Shown: positions 9,401 through 17,243 of the stretch, piece after piece | How positions within the stretch are numbered: the first letter of the stretch is position 1 | Layout of the letters: the number at the start of each line of letters is the position of its first letter | Source: Acholeplasmataceae bacterium UBA2284 | GTDB taxonomy: Bacteria; Bacillota_I; Bacilli_A; Acholeplasmatales; Acholeplasmataceae | Assembly (NCBI GenBank): GCA_002345705.1 | Contig: DDWO01000023.1 | Span: forward strand, 70,053-134,052 | DNA: 64,000 nucleotides | Direction of reading: 5' to 3' | Made by a program: the position numbers and the translations under genes | The notes under the pieces: generated by a model | Told to the model about the DNA's origin: nothing | Database searches by the model: none | Seen by the model: the letters and a program-made list of their open reading frames with translations, nothing else

Positions 9401-10894
9401 AGCGGCTATGTAATCACTGTACCTGTAACAATTTATGGCAAGTATGAAGCATTACCACAATATGATGTAACTTTTGAATCCAATGGTGGTAGCGCAGTAG
9501 CATCTGTTCAACTCTATGAAAATGAAAAGATAACCGAGCCAACTGATCCAACAAGAGATGGTTATACATTCGAAGGTTGGTATAAGGAAGCAGAATTTAC
9601 TACATTATGGAACTTTGATTCTGATATAGTTACAGCTAATACAACACTTCATGCAAAGTGGGAAGCAATTCCTGCAGTAACATTTACCGTTTCATTTGAA
9701 GAAAATGGTGGTTCAGCAGTTGCAGATTTATTATTAGTTGCGGAAGGTTCAACCATAGCTGCACCAACTGATCCAACAAGAGATGGTTATACATTCGAAG
9801 GTTGGTATAAGGAAGTTGAATTAACAAACCTATGGGTATTTGAAACAGATACAGTTACTGCAGATATTACCTTATATGCGAAGTGGGAAGAAAAAGTTCC
9901 TGTTTCAATAACAACTGCAGCAGAATTTAAAGCTATGACAGAAAGTATAACAGCTGAGGATTATATTCTTGCTAATGACATCGACTTTACTGGCTTTGAA
10001 TGGATTCAATCTGGAAATGGTGTAGCATTTAACGGTACACTAAACGGTAATGGAAAGATAATTTCTAATATTACCATCACTGGTTCTGGTAGAATGGGGC
10101 TTTTCCAAATGGGTAATGGAGCAACTGTTACTGATTTAACTATCAACACAATCTCAGTTACCAATACAAGTGGTCGTACCGGTATATTGTTTGGTAGAGT
10201 AGAAAATAATCTAATCACTCTTAATAACATAGTAATTATCAATGCAAATGCATCAGGTACTGCTGGTGAAGGAGTCGGATTAGTTATTGGACAATCTGCA
10301 GCTCCAGTTACTGCAAGTAATATACAGATTATGAACTCTACTGCTTTAAATAGTGGTAAGAATGCAGCATTCTTCATTGGTCAAGCACTCAACACGGTAA
10401 CATTAGAAGACTTTTATGTATACGGTTCAACAGCTAAATCAACAAATGATAATACTGATGCTGGTGTAAGTGCTGTGATTGGATATACCAATAATGCAGC
10501 AGCAGCAATCACAATCAATCGAGTAGTTATCGAAAATTCTGTTCTTGATGGAAGATCAGTTGGAGCACTTGTAGGATTCTATAAGTTAGGTAGCCTAACT
10601 GCATCCAACACATTTATCAATATTGATGTTGTGTATACAGGAACAAGTTCACAATCAGGTGGTATTATCGGTAGAAGAGTGGTTGCAGATACCGCTGAAA
10701 TAGTTCTCAACAATGTATTTGGCTATATGACCAATGTTGTAGTAGGAACAATCGGCATTCAACTGGAAGCACAATATTTACTTGATAATTTAGATGGATT
10801 AGATCAAGCTTGGTGGACAACCAATCTTCCAAATATTCAATCCAATAGTGCTTGGGAATTTGATGCAGTATCAAAATTCTATCAATTAGCATAG
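6491..10894 (+). CDS. Giant modular surface lipoprotein with InlB B-repeats and duplicated beta-helix modules
   Basis: A 1467-residue lipoprotein, Cys 20 after LVLVAC. Modules visible in order: an InlB B-repeat (Listeria-Bacteroides repeat, Flg_new) at about 25-91 ending LYAKW; an atrophied Ig domain to about 190; a ConA-like sandwich about 197-397; Ig/FN3-like domains about 405-586; a GLUG-like beta-helix about 587-910 beginning ITTKEQFYAM; a degenerate B-repeat about 915-985; two good B-repeats about 990-1057 and 1065-1132; a second GLUG-like beta-helix from about 1138 beginning ITTAAEFKAM. Both beta-helix modules finish with QAWWTTNLP. It is the last gene of the operon (SD GGGAGG, terminator at 10913) and probably binds glycan or host/environment surfaces. 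Confidence 0.85.
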   Translation: MRKILSIISVLLFVLVLVACGSKSYTVTFNSNEGTSIQAIEVKEGETFSAPTAPTKEGFVFDGWYKESTLTNSWNFETDTVTANITLYAKWSVAGLTDQQKVDAAHAALTLPDITNLTNSSPRLILPASGANSVTITWAISKLEYIAANGVITQPTFEEGDQAVTLTATISSGTVSRTKVFNATVKALPSLDQTEPLINETFDYSLGNILEQTTPWGPVSGKSGNSVFTVVDTITGMSIPKGSNALKIEAYLELQIEAPVVHAYDLVVFEVDLMQTTSSNGSPVNIQSSSSSPVVAFGLDGAALFYRTDNGSLIKTNININQWYTLRAEVNLANKTLEVFYYEDGQLISMTPGPVTFTGTTALQSLFIRSGSSNTTALRAPAYVTNIVANRIEALPRPVEEIKLGTVEGIRPTVSIEEGATFTPDTPTIHNYFGSQRALVETTEYTLAVDNPVNTAVAGDYVVTYTFTNVSDITDVKVVTQEVTVYAVGQPNEITGATASMVGYLETNSDITVSLVQPQGTLYYLLSSNATETAAAIMLGTSLTVDSVLVTINDLNVGSNTHIHFVVALNGESNVWSHALSFEAVNMITTKEQFYAMASVETTQSYALSNDLDFTGFTWATTNASFKGRLYGNGFTVKNLTMDSTTQYGGIFSRANGAMIRDLVLDNINIVSSARGGALIGRVENVAVLIENVVLINSNVQGADANGVGGLIGHAANQVTLKNVAVIDTTVTAVGVKNVGGVIGRVGGGSSNTLFATDVFVKNVTVNAQVSGTDLGAGAFVGYVTDNAASIVNANRVIVVDSTVNSVMGGALIGYLRHPGTAIVTNAYVEVTFTGTDVTHAGLIARVNEVSSYLDQTTIFGSFTGAVQNAQTQDLANSVVPTNQAWWTTNLPTFVNNDLWSFGTNGVFELVIYTENSKAMVEVTLDYNFDIPNEVIEIRQDNVFSHGAPLVAGYNFVGWYTDAELLTALQSGYVITVPVTIYGKYEALPQYDVTFESNGGSAVASVQLYENEKITEPTDPTRDGYTFEGWYKEAEFTTLWNFDSDIVTANTTLHAKWEAIPAVTFTVSFEENGGSAVADLLLVAEGSTIAAPTDPTRDGYTFEGWYKEVELTNLWVFETDTVTADITLYAKWEEKVPVSITTAAEFKAMTESITAEDYILANDIDFTGFEWIQSGNGVAFNGTLNGNGKIISNITITGSGRMGLFQMGNGATVTDLTINTISVTNTSGRTGILFGRVENNLITLNNIVIINANASGTAGEGVGLVIGQSAAPVTASNIQIMNSTALNSGKNAAFFIGQALNTVTLEDFYVYGSTAKSTNDNTDAGVSAVIGYTNNAAAAITINRVVIENSVLDGRSVGALVGFYKLGSLTASNTFINIDVVYTGTSSQSGGIIGRRVVADTAEIVLNNVFGYMTNVVVGTIGIQLEAQYLLDNLDGLDQAWWTTNLPNIQSNSAWEFDAVSKFYQLA
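9539..9815 (+). repeat. Identical 52-bp duplications inside the B-repeats
   Basis: The 52 bases at 9539-9590 recur without change at 9764-9815, 225 bp (75 codons) later. They encode the PTDPTRDGYTFEGWYKE part of two neighbouring B-repeats. Flanking codons have diverged, so the identity points to recent duplication or gene conversion of repeat units. Confidence 0.9.
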
Positions 10895-10912
10895 ATTCAA
10901 CAGTATAAATCA

Positions 10913-10948
10913 AAAGAGTTGCTTGAATATCATGCAACTCTTTTTTTT
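10913..10948 (+). terminator. Rho-independent terminator of the glycan operon
   Basis: AAAGAGTTGC at 10913-10922 pairs with GCAACTCTTT at 10934-10943 and runs into eight Ts. It ends the operon after the giant lipoprotein gene. Confidence 0.9.
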
Positions 10949-10993
10949 ATTTCTTTTTCATGATAAAATATCGACATGGGGAAAAGATAACTT

Positions 10994-11905
10994 ATGAAAT
11001 TTTTATTATTATATAATCCAGTCAGCGGAAGAACAAACTTTAAAACTCATCTATATGAAATTGAAAGTATTTTTTCCAAATCAAATCATAGTCTTCAGAT
11101 CTATGAATCAAAGAGAGCACATGACCTTGAAAATGTTGCACTTAATGAATCAGCTAACTATGATGTTTTTTTAGTTGCGGGTGGGGATGGAACGCTAAAC
11201 GAAGTGCTTAATGGCATCATGAGAGCTGAGAAGAAGCCTTCCTTAGCTATTTTACCAAGTGGGACTGCAAATGATACTGCAGCGATTCTAGGCATTAATA
11301 AGAGTATTAAAAGATCGCTTAATATATATTTTAATGAAAAACCAGTTATGATGGATGTTAATAAAATAAATGATCAATACTTTATATACACTGCATCCTC
11401 AGGTTTACTTACAAGAGTTTCCTATGATGTCTCAAGAAGACATATCAAAAAATATGGCTATATTGCTTATATGATAGCTGCAGTTAAAGATTTATCACAT
11501 GATTATAGATATCCATTAAGAGTTAAATATGATAACGATAAGGTTGTATCTATTGAATGCGCAATGGTATTAGGTTTATCATCTAATAGAGTCGGTGGAA
11601 TGCGATTAAATAATTTCTCACAGTCAAAATTGAACGATGGACTATTTGAACTCAGATTCTTTAAGAGAGTGAAATCTTTCTGGAGATTTAGATTGTTGTC
11701 ATCATTTATTCGTGGTGGAAAGAAGTTAAGAGAAGATTTGCATTTAGTATCTAAGCGCTTTGAAATTGAAACAAGCTCTAATGTAGATTGGAATGCCGAT
11801 GGTGAATTTGCCTGCAAGGGTAGCGTAGTTATAGAAACCTATAAAGAAGCAGTTTCTGTTTTTGCGAGTCGTAAGGTTAAAAAGAAGTGTTTCCCTCAAA
11901 AATAG
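10994..11905 (+). CDS. Diacylglycerol/lipid kinase family protein (DagK/YegS)
   Basis: A 303-residue cytoplasmic kinase of the DAGK_cat family, which phosphorylates diacylglycerol (or a related lipid) to return it to phospholipid synthesis. The nucleotide-binding loop is visible: FLVAGGDGTLNEVLNGI at about 59-75, followed by LPSGTANDTA, and the C-terminal VDWNADGEF block typical of DgkB/YegS enzymes. It stands alone, with an extended -10 (TGATAAAAT, 10961-10969) just upstream and a terminator downstream. Substrate specificity cannot be settled from sequence alone. Confidence 0.88.
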   Translation: MKFLLLYNPVSGRTNFKTHLYEIESIFSKSNHSLQIYESKRAHDLENVALNESANYDVFLVAGGDGTLNEVLNGIMRAEKKPSLAILPSGTANDTAAILGINKSIKRSLNIYFNEKPVMMDVNKINDQYFIYTASSGLLTRVSYDVSRRHIKKYGYIAYMIAAVKDLSHDYRYPLRVKYDNDKVVSIECAMVLGLSSNRVGGMRLNNFSQSKLNDGLFELRFFKRVKSFWRFRLLSSFIRGGKKLREDLHLVSKRFEIETSSNVDWNADGEFACKGSVVIETYKEAVSVFASRKVKKKCFPQK

Positions 11906-11924
11906 TTTAAATAGATATAATAAG

Positions 11925-11961
11925 ACGTTAATAGATGAAAAAAATCTATTGATGTTTTTTT
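11925..11961 (+). terminator. Terminator after the lipid kinase gene
   Basis: ACGTTAATAGAT (11925-11936) pairs with ATCTATTGATGT (11944-11955), with two G-U pairs, followed by a run of Ts. Confidence 0.75.
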
Positions 11962-12206
11962 TACAACAAAGTTATATTGGTTATTGCCACCATGTGTCAA
12001 ATAATTAATCATTTCCATTTCTTAAGAATTTATTAAATCCTTGACAGAGGAAAAACGCAACATGTAAAAAGTGATATAATAAATTGAAAATGCAAACAAA
12101 ATAAATATGTAAAAATTAAAATCATTTATAAAAATAAAATTGATGTTTTATAATATATAGACTTAGTTAATGATTATGCTAATCCTATCAAATGAAAGGA
12201 GAACTC
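11962..12206 (+). promoter_or_regulatory. Intergenic region with candidate promoters for the first GGDEF gene
   Basis: No gene is seen here. An extended -10, TGATATAAT, lies at 12072-12080 and a second TATAAT at 12149-12154. A TTGACA at 12041-12046 is 28 bases from the first -10, too far for a normal pair. The SD AAAGGAGA is at 12196-12202. Confidence 0.4.
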
Positions 12207-13379
12207 ATGTTAAACGATGGAACAATTTTAAGACTCTTTTTATCACAAGTTTTTGCTATGTATTTTCTCTTAATACTGATTCCAATCAAACAGCCTATAA
12301 AAAGAAATATAACCATTATTATATCGAGCGCAACCTTAGTTGTGTTTCTCAATGCTTGGATTATTCTTGATTTAGGAATTACTTTTTATACTCGTTTTTA
12401 TTTTCTAACCCTTGTTTTACCATTTATCATTTTATTTTCTTTCTTCGCAGTTCATAAAGGAGCGAAATTAATATTTTCTCTTTTATCTGTTCAAGTTATA
12501 GGTAATGTTGGAATTATCAATGGACTCCTAGCCTCCTATATTTTTTACGGCGAAAATACCCCATATATCGATACAATTGCACGCATTTTAACGTATCTTC
12601 TTTTTATACCAATTATTCTTAAGTTTATTCGTCCTACCTATTTGAAAATGGTGAAAATAATTCATAAGGGTTGGTGGATCTTAAACTCAGCATTGATAGC
12701 ATCGTATGCACTCTCCTATTTTATACTTTTCGTACCTGACCCTGTTTTCTATCGACCTTTATATTTTATACATGCTTATATTGCTATTTTTCTATCCCTT
12801 TTAATATACGCAATTATTTTCTTTTTATTTATTGAAATTCAATCAAAAAGCGCTATTGAACAAGACAAACAAAAATTGTCAACACAGGTTCAAGTTTTAG
12901 CTGCTGAATCAAAGGAAATTATTAGCATTGCTTATAAGGATTCTTTAACAGGGATAAACAATCGATACTCCCTGTATAGAAAAATGGACGTATTAACTCA
13001 GAATAATCAACCCTTCTTAGTTGTATTCATTGATATAGATGATCTTAAATCAATTAATGATGCACACGATCATACTAAAGGTGATTGTTATCTCAAAGAG
13101 TTTGCTTTAGTAATTGGACACATCATTGGTGATCAAGGAGAAGTCTATCGTTTTGCAGGAGATGAATTTGTTTGCTTGATTACACAAAACCCTTCTGAGT
13201 TTAATATCAATCATTTTAAAGAAGATGTAGTAAATAAATTTCAGATGGATGTCCCATTTCGTGGAATGAGCTTGGGAACAGCATTTTATCCCAATGATGG
13301 ATTAAATCCTGATGAATTGATTAGTTATGCAGATCAAGCCATGTATGCTGAAAAGAAGATTAAAAATATGAGAAGATAA
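12207..13379 (+). CDS. Membrane-bound GGDEF protein (putative diguanylate cyclase)
   Basis: A 390-residue protein: about seven hydrophobic segments over residues 1-205, a short charged coil, then a GGDEF domain from about 245 (DSLTGINNRYSLY, FIDIDDLKSIND). The active-site loop reads RFAGDEF, an A-for-G variant that is usually still active in the family. No RxxD inhibitory site precedes it. It would make c-di-GMP at the membrane in response to an unknown signal. ATG 12207 lies five bases after AAAGGAGA; an ATG at 12192 precedes that SD and is unlikely to be used. Confidence 0.85.
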   Translation: MLNDGTILRLFLSQVFAMYFLLILIPIKQPIKRNITIIISSATLVVFLNAWIILDLGITFYTRFYFLTLVLPFIILFSFFAVHKGAKLIFSLLSVQVIGNVGIINGLLASYIFYGENTPYIDTIARILTYLLFIPIILKFIRPTYLKMVKIIHKGWWILNSALIASYALSYFILFVPDPVFYRPLYFIHAYIAIFLSLLIYAIIFFLFIEIQSKSAIEQDKQKLSTQVQVLAAESKEIISIAYKDSLTGINNRYSLYRKMDVLTQNNQPFLVVFIDIDDLKSINDAHDHTKGDCYLKEFALVIGHIIGDQGEVYRFAGDEFVCLITQNPSEFNINHFKEDVVNKFQMDVPFRGMSLGTAFYPNDGLNPDELISYADQAMYAEKKIKNMRR

Positions 13380-13427
13380 GGATTCGATTCATATTATACG
13401 ATTCTATAAAATCATTTAGAAACTAAA

Positions 13428-13456
13428 AAACCAGTCTAATTTTAGACTGGTTTATG
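13428..13456 (-). terminator. Bidirectional terminator between convergent genes
   Basis: AAACCAGTCTAA (13428-13439) pairs with TTAGACTGGTTT (13442-13453). On the minus strand it is followed by a run of Ts and serves the dipeptidase; the plus-strand T run is weaker. Confidence 0.8.
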
Positions 13457-13476
13457 TTATTTATTGAAATGCTCAT

Positions 13477-14418
13477 TTACTTTAAAACTGTTTTCAACAC
13501 CCGATCAAAGTTCTGATATGCTACCTTTGCAATATCCTCTTTACTGTAGCCCATCTTTTCTAGTTCAAGGAATAGATGATCAGCATGAGCTAAGGTTTCA
13601 AGTCCCGCAACACCTGTAGATGTTTTACCAGGTGTAAGATAATAAAAGACATCAAGACCGATACCGACATGATCAATACCTATTTTTCTAACAATATAAT
13701 CTATATGCTTTGCTAAGAACTCGACGGTTTGGTCTTCTTTTTCGCTAGAAATGAAATAAGGAACTGCACATACACCAATTACACCATTTCTATCCTTAAT
13801 TTGAATAAGCTGTTCATCTGTATAATTTCTACGGTGATCACATAATGCCTTAGCATTACCATGTGTAACAACTATAGGACCTGTTGTATGCTTAAATACA
13901 TCACTAAATGTTTTTGGACTAGCATGAGAAAGATCAATAATCATACCAAGCTTTTGAACGAGCTTCAATAGCATTATCCCATCTTCTTTTAAGCCATTTA
14001 CTAAGCCATCAAGTCCAGTTGCATAAGCATTTTCTTCATTCCAGGTTAAGCCTATATGACGAACACCCTTTTGATAAAGTGCAACTATTTCTTCTGGTTG
14101 ACTTAAGTATTTAATACCCTCTATGCCTAAAATGACACCAAATTTTTCTTCTTGACGTGCTTGAAGTAGCTCTTGATAGGAATGACAAATGGTTGCGATG
14201 TCGCTAGATTTTTTTAAATCAGCAATAGCAACATCAAAAATAGAATCAAAGTCAGCCTTTGATTGATTATAAGGGTCTGTCCAGTTCACAAAAATACTAT
14301 GTGTAATTCCACCCTTTTTGTAGCTTTCATAGTGCTTATTTCTAAAGACATTTTGATTTCCTTTTTGTGTTTCTAAATAGATATCGGTGAGAATATCACC
14401 ATGTGCATCAAATTTCAT
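13477..14418 (-). CDS. Membrane dipeptidase-family metallopeptidase (M19)
   Basis: A 313-residue protein of the renal dipeptidase family (peptidase M19), zinc enzymes that hydrolyse dipeptides. The family blocks are present: FDAHGDIL at the N-terminus for the first metal ligands, ILGIEGIKYL, GLTWNEENAYATG, MIIDLSHAS, VVTHGNAKALCDHRRN and VGIGLDVFYY near the end. There is no signal peptide, so it is cytoplasmic, as in many bacterial homologues. SD AAAGGAGA precedes the ATG, and a GTGACA-17-TATACT promoter lies upstream. It is a single-gene unit facing away from the NERD gene. Confidence 0.88.
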   Translation of the reverse strand: MKFDAHGDILTDIYLETQKGNQNVFRNKHYESYKKGGITHSIFVNWTDPYNQSKADFDSIFDVAIADLKKSSDIATICHSYQELLQARQEEKFGVILGIEGIKYLSQPEEIVALYQKGVRHIGLTWNEENAYATGLDGLVNGLKEDGIMLLKLVQKLGMIIDLSHASPKTFSDVFKHTTGPIVVTHGNAKALCDHRRNYTDEQLIQIKDRNGVIGVCAVPYFISSEKEDQTVEFLAKHIDYIVRKIGIDHVGIGLDVFYYLTPGKTSTGVAGLETLAHADHLFLELEKMGYSKEDIAKVAYQNFDRVLKTVLK

Positions 14419-14456
14419 TGTTATCTCCTTTAGCTTTTTCTTTAGTCCTTATGGAT

Positions 14457-14485
14457 AGTATAACGTATTGTCTTCATCATGTCAC
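14457..14485 (-). promoter_or_regulatory. Promoter of the M19 dipeptidase gene
   Basis: On the minus strand, GTGACA (14480-14485) and TATACT (14457-14462) are separated by 17 bases, about 40 bases upstream of the start codon. Confidence 0.65.
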
Positions 14486-14585
14486 GTTATAAAGAAGTAC
14501 AAAGGCATTTTCTAATAACTTTTGGTAACTATTGAGTTATGTCATGAATCTATGATATGATTAAGAAAAACTGCGAGGTATAATC

Positions 14586-15152
14586 ATGGAAATATATATT
14601 TATGGTGGCATAGGCTTATTCATCCTATTCATCTTAATTCTAGTGCTTGTTAAGAAAAAGAGATTGAGTAATGAATCAGAAGTTTATCGTGAAATTGGAG
14701 CATCCGATCCTAAAAAAGATTATTATGTGATAACCAATATTTTGTTTCATGATGGAATCCGACAGGCTAAGATAGACCATTTAATTGTCAACACATCAGG
14801 TATACATTCCGTACTAGAATATCAATATGAAGGAAAAATCAAAGGCAATAAAGAGGATGAAAAATGGTCCTTTGAACATAAAGGCGTTTCAGAATCATTT
14901 AATAATCCGATAAAAACTGCTCGGGCATTAAAATTATCTATTGATAAGGTTCTAAAAAAAGATTATCCACTGTTTTTTTACATAGTTTTCCCTAAGCATA
15001 CTGAGTTTAGAAAGCAGAGAGTAGATATTCCAGTTCTCCATTCAAATCAATTACAAGATGAACTTAATCAAAACTTTAGATCTAAAAAGAAAATATCCAC
15101 AGATGATGTAAAATCAATTTATGACTTATTTTTAAAAATTAAAAAAGATTAG
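14586..15152 (+). CDS. NERD-domain membrane protein
   Basis: A 188-residue protein with one N-terminal transmembrane segment (about 4-24, then KKKR) and a cytoplasmic NERD (nuclease-related) domain from about 50 to 130: VITNILFHDGIRQAKIDHLIV followed by TSGIHSVLEYQYEGKIKG and a FNNPIKTA block. NERD domains share the fold of restriction-type nucleases, but their function is mostly unknown. The acidic residues of the fold are partly kept (E in VLEYQ). Upstream an extended -10 TGATATGAT at 14553-14561 is plausible. It ends at the palindromic terminator at 15175. Confidence 0.75.
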   Translation: MEIYIYGGIGLFILFILILVLVKKKRLSNESEVYREIGASDPKKDYYVITNILFHDGIRQAKIDHLIVNTSGIHSVLEYQYEGKIKGNKEDEKWSFEHKGVSESFNNPIKTARALKLSIDKVLKKDYPLFFYIVFPKHTEFRKQRVDIPVLHSNQLQDELNQNFRSKKKISTDDVKSIYDLFLKIKKD

Positions 15153-15174
15153 CAATCTATACCCCTTTAAAGAC

Positions 15175-15202
15175 AAAAAGTCGATATTTATCGACTTTTT
15201 TT
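15175..15202. terminator. Bidirectional terminator
   Basis: AAAAAGTCGATA (15175-15186) and TATCGACTTTTT (15189-15200) form a palindrome with Ts on either side. It serves the NERD gene (+) and the membrane protein gene (-). Confidence 0.85.
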
Positions 15203-15216
15203 GTATACAATTATTA

Positions 15217-16959
15217 TTATGAATCAATTGTTGGTTTTTTTCTATCAATGATTAAATAAGTGAATACAAACCCCACGATAAATATAATGTTTACTATTGA
15301 ATAATCACTTGATGTTTTATAGATTAACGGTTGATATGGATTGAGTATATAAAATGTATTCGTAACCATTAGATAATCTTTGGAATATGATCTGACATGG
15401 ATATATATATTTTGACTCGCAAACAGCATTTTTCTTCCACGTGTAAAAACTTCATCTATTAATGAGCCGTTCTCATCATATACAGCTAGTTTTCCATCAA
15501 ATAAGTATTGATATTCCTCAGTCTTTAGATAAGAATATCCAGCATATCGACGATCTATGATTTTTGTTACTTCAAGCGAATCAGGATTGATGATAATGAT
15601 ATCTTGATAATAACCATTAAATGAAAGTGATGAAATTAAGTGATCGTCTACAAGTTCAGCCCATGGAATATAATTAGAGTAATAATTGGAGGGTAAAGGA
15701 ATGACGTTATCCTCAAGAAAAGTCCCAAGACCTTGTAAATCTTGATCGACAAAAATAGGTTCTAATATTTTTTCGTTTGAGCGCGCAATTAAAAAACCTT
15801 CTATGTTTTTAAGAAAGACATCGCCATCAAAAAGATATAAACTACTTGGCCCCACATAAAAATCAATCTCATTGTATTTAAAATATCCATAAATTTCGAA
15901 TCTAGTATTAATGGTACGAGTTTTTGAATATATAAAATTGGAATCAAGTTCATAAATATCATAATAGATGGGGTGGTTATCATCTGGATTAAATTGTGTT
16001 TTATGTACGAAAATTATGTCATGACTACTTGGTAACAACCTATGATATGCAGGTAATTCAAGTTCTTTAATGACTTCATCATCTTTAATAATGATTAATA
16101 TATTATTATATTGGATATAGGTATAATCACCATCTATTGCATAATAAACTTCATAGGAATAATAAGTTCCTTGAGTCTCATGAGAGTCAGAATAAATTGT
16201 GGTCATATTCAATTGTGGCTTGACTTGAATTTGATCATAAAAGAATGACTTATATTCATTATAAAAGCCTGCCATTGTGATAAAAACAATAAGTCCTACC
16301 ATCATATTAACAACGATTCTTGATATTTTCAGACGATTAGATTGATCGAAAATTGGCTTAACTTCATAAATAATGAGCCAAAAAACATACGACAACATAC
16401 AACTAATAACATATATCCATATTGCATCGAATGGAATAAATCTCATGAAGAAGATATGGAAAACGATGTAAGTTACAAATGAACCAAACAGCTTTGGATA
16501 AAGCTCGAGATCAACTAAATAAATAGTAAGTACAATGGATATGATTAAAAATAAAGACGAAATTGTCACAAAAAAAATAATTAGTGATGGTGTGAATACT
16601 GCCGAATAGGCATAAAATAGCATAGCAGTTTGTACGATAAAAAATATGGTAAGAAAGTAGATTAAATCAATAACAAATAGTGATCTAATATCGAACTCTA
16701 TGTTGTGAGTCTTTTTTAATTGTTGATAATAATGAAAATAAACGACGATAAAACACAGGATTGCAATAAACTGAAACAAGATAAGTCCAAAATGAAATGG
16801 TATATAAGTAAGAAATATTGTTAATACTAAATATCCAAGTCCAAAGATGAGGAACGCGAAAAAAATCCCTATGAGATTGAGCAAAATCCAATTCTTAGGC
16901 TTTAAATCTTTAAAGATTAAATATGTCTCGATATAACGATCCACGTATTTTTTAATCAT
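15217..16959 (-). CDS. Large polytopic membrane protein of unknown function
   Basis: A 580-residue protein with about seven transmembrane segments in residues 25-245, then an extracytoplasmic region of roughly 300 residues rich in Tyr, Asp and Ile (about 250-545), and one final transmembrane segment (SIVNIIFIVGFVFTYLII) with a short basic tail. The outer part has repeated strand-like pieces reminiscent of a beta-propeller (for example YFKYNEIDFYVGPSSLYLFDGD), but I recognise no family. The gene is monocistronic with a GGGGGG-type SD and its own promoter. A sensor or surface role is possible, not shown. Confidence 0.7.
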   Translation of the reverse strand: MIKKYVDRYIETYLIFKDLKPKNWILLNLIGIFFAFLIFGLGYLVLTIFLTYIPFHFGLILFQFIAILCFIVVYFHYYQQLKKTHNIEFDIRSLFVIDLIYFLTIFFIVQTAMLFYAYSAVFTPSLIIFFVTISSLFLIISIVLTIYLVDLELYPKLFGSFVTYIVFHIFFMRFIPFDAIWIYVISCMLSYVFWLIIYEVKPIFDQSNRLKISRIVVNMMVGLIVFITMAGFYNEYKSFFYDQIQVKPQLNMTTIYSDSHETQGTYYSYEVYYAIDGDYTYIQYNNILIIIKDDEVIKELELPAYHRLLPSSHDIIFVHKTQFNPDDNHPIYYDIYELDSNFIYSKTRTINTRFEIYGYFKYNEIDFYVGPSSLYLFDGDVFLKNIEGFLIARSNEKILEPIFVDQDLQGLGTFLEDNVIPLPSNYYSNYIPWAELVDDHLISSLSFNGYYQDIIIINPDSLEVTKIIDRRYAGYSYLKTEEYQYLFDGKLAVYDENGSLIDEVFTRGRKMLFASQNIYIHVRSYSKDYLMVTNTFYILNPYQPLIYKTSSDYSIVNIIFIVGFVFTYLIIDRKKPTIDS

Positions 16960-17215
16960 ATTGTACCCCCCAATAGATTATATATATACCAATTATATCA
17001 CATCACTTAATGTTGTTAAATACTGGTGCTAATTTTTTGAATACAGCTAACATATTTAAAAAAAATAAGATGTTTTTTTACTATTCTAAACTATAAAAAT
17101 ATCGTTCAAACATCATAAAAATATAATTCTATACAAAGTATTTGAAAATTAAGAAATGAGAACTGAACAATTTGGTCAAACTGCAAAATAATAATCAAAT
17201 TAATAAACTTTTGGG
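16960..17215. other. AT-rich divergent intergenic region
   Basis: This lies between the divergent membrane protein and gdhA genes. Apart from the minus-strand promoter at 16992-17019 I see no gene, repeat or strong structure; it is very A/T-rich. Confidence 0.5.
16992..17019 (-). promoter_or_regulatory. Promoter of the large membrane protein gene
   Basis: On the minus strand TTAACA (17014-17019) and TATAAT (16992-16997) are 16 bases apart, and the -10 is extended (TGATATAAT). Confidence 0.65.
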
Positions 17216-17243
17216 TTGAAATAAAGCGCTTTCATAGTATAAT
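17216..17243 (+). promoter_or_regulatory. Promoter of the glutamate dehydrogenase gene
   Basis: TTGAAA (17216-17221), 16 bases, TATAAT (17238-17243). Transcription would start near 17250 and leave an untranslated leader of about 185 bases. Confidence 0.75.
17221..17234 (-). promoter_or_regulatory. cre-like site (CcpA operator) inside the gdh promoter
   Basis: Read on the minus strand, TGAAAGCGCTTTAT matches the cre consensus TGWAARCGYTWNCW at 13 of 14 positions. It fills the spacer between -35 and -10, so binding of a CcpA-type regulator would block RNA polymerase. No ccpA is in the window. Confidence 0.65.

Noticed and set aside
8641..10377. Minus-strand frames of about 100-120 codons within the giant lipoprotein gene
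   Set aside because: They are antisense to repetitive coding sequence and rich in Thr, Pro and Ile as reverse readings of Gly/Val/Asn codons; no start signals.
12041..12046. TTGACA in front of the first GGDEF gene
   Set aside because: It is 28 bases from the nearest good -10, so I do not pair them; the extended -10 may work alone.
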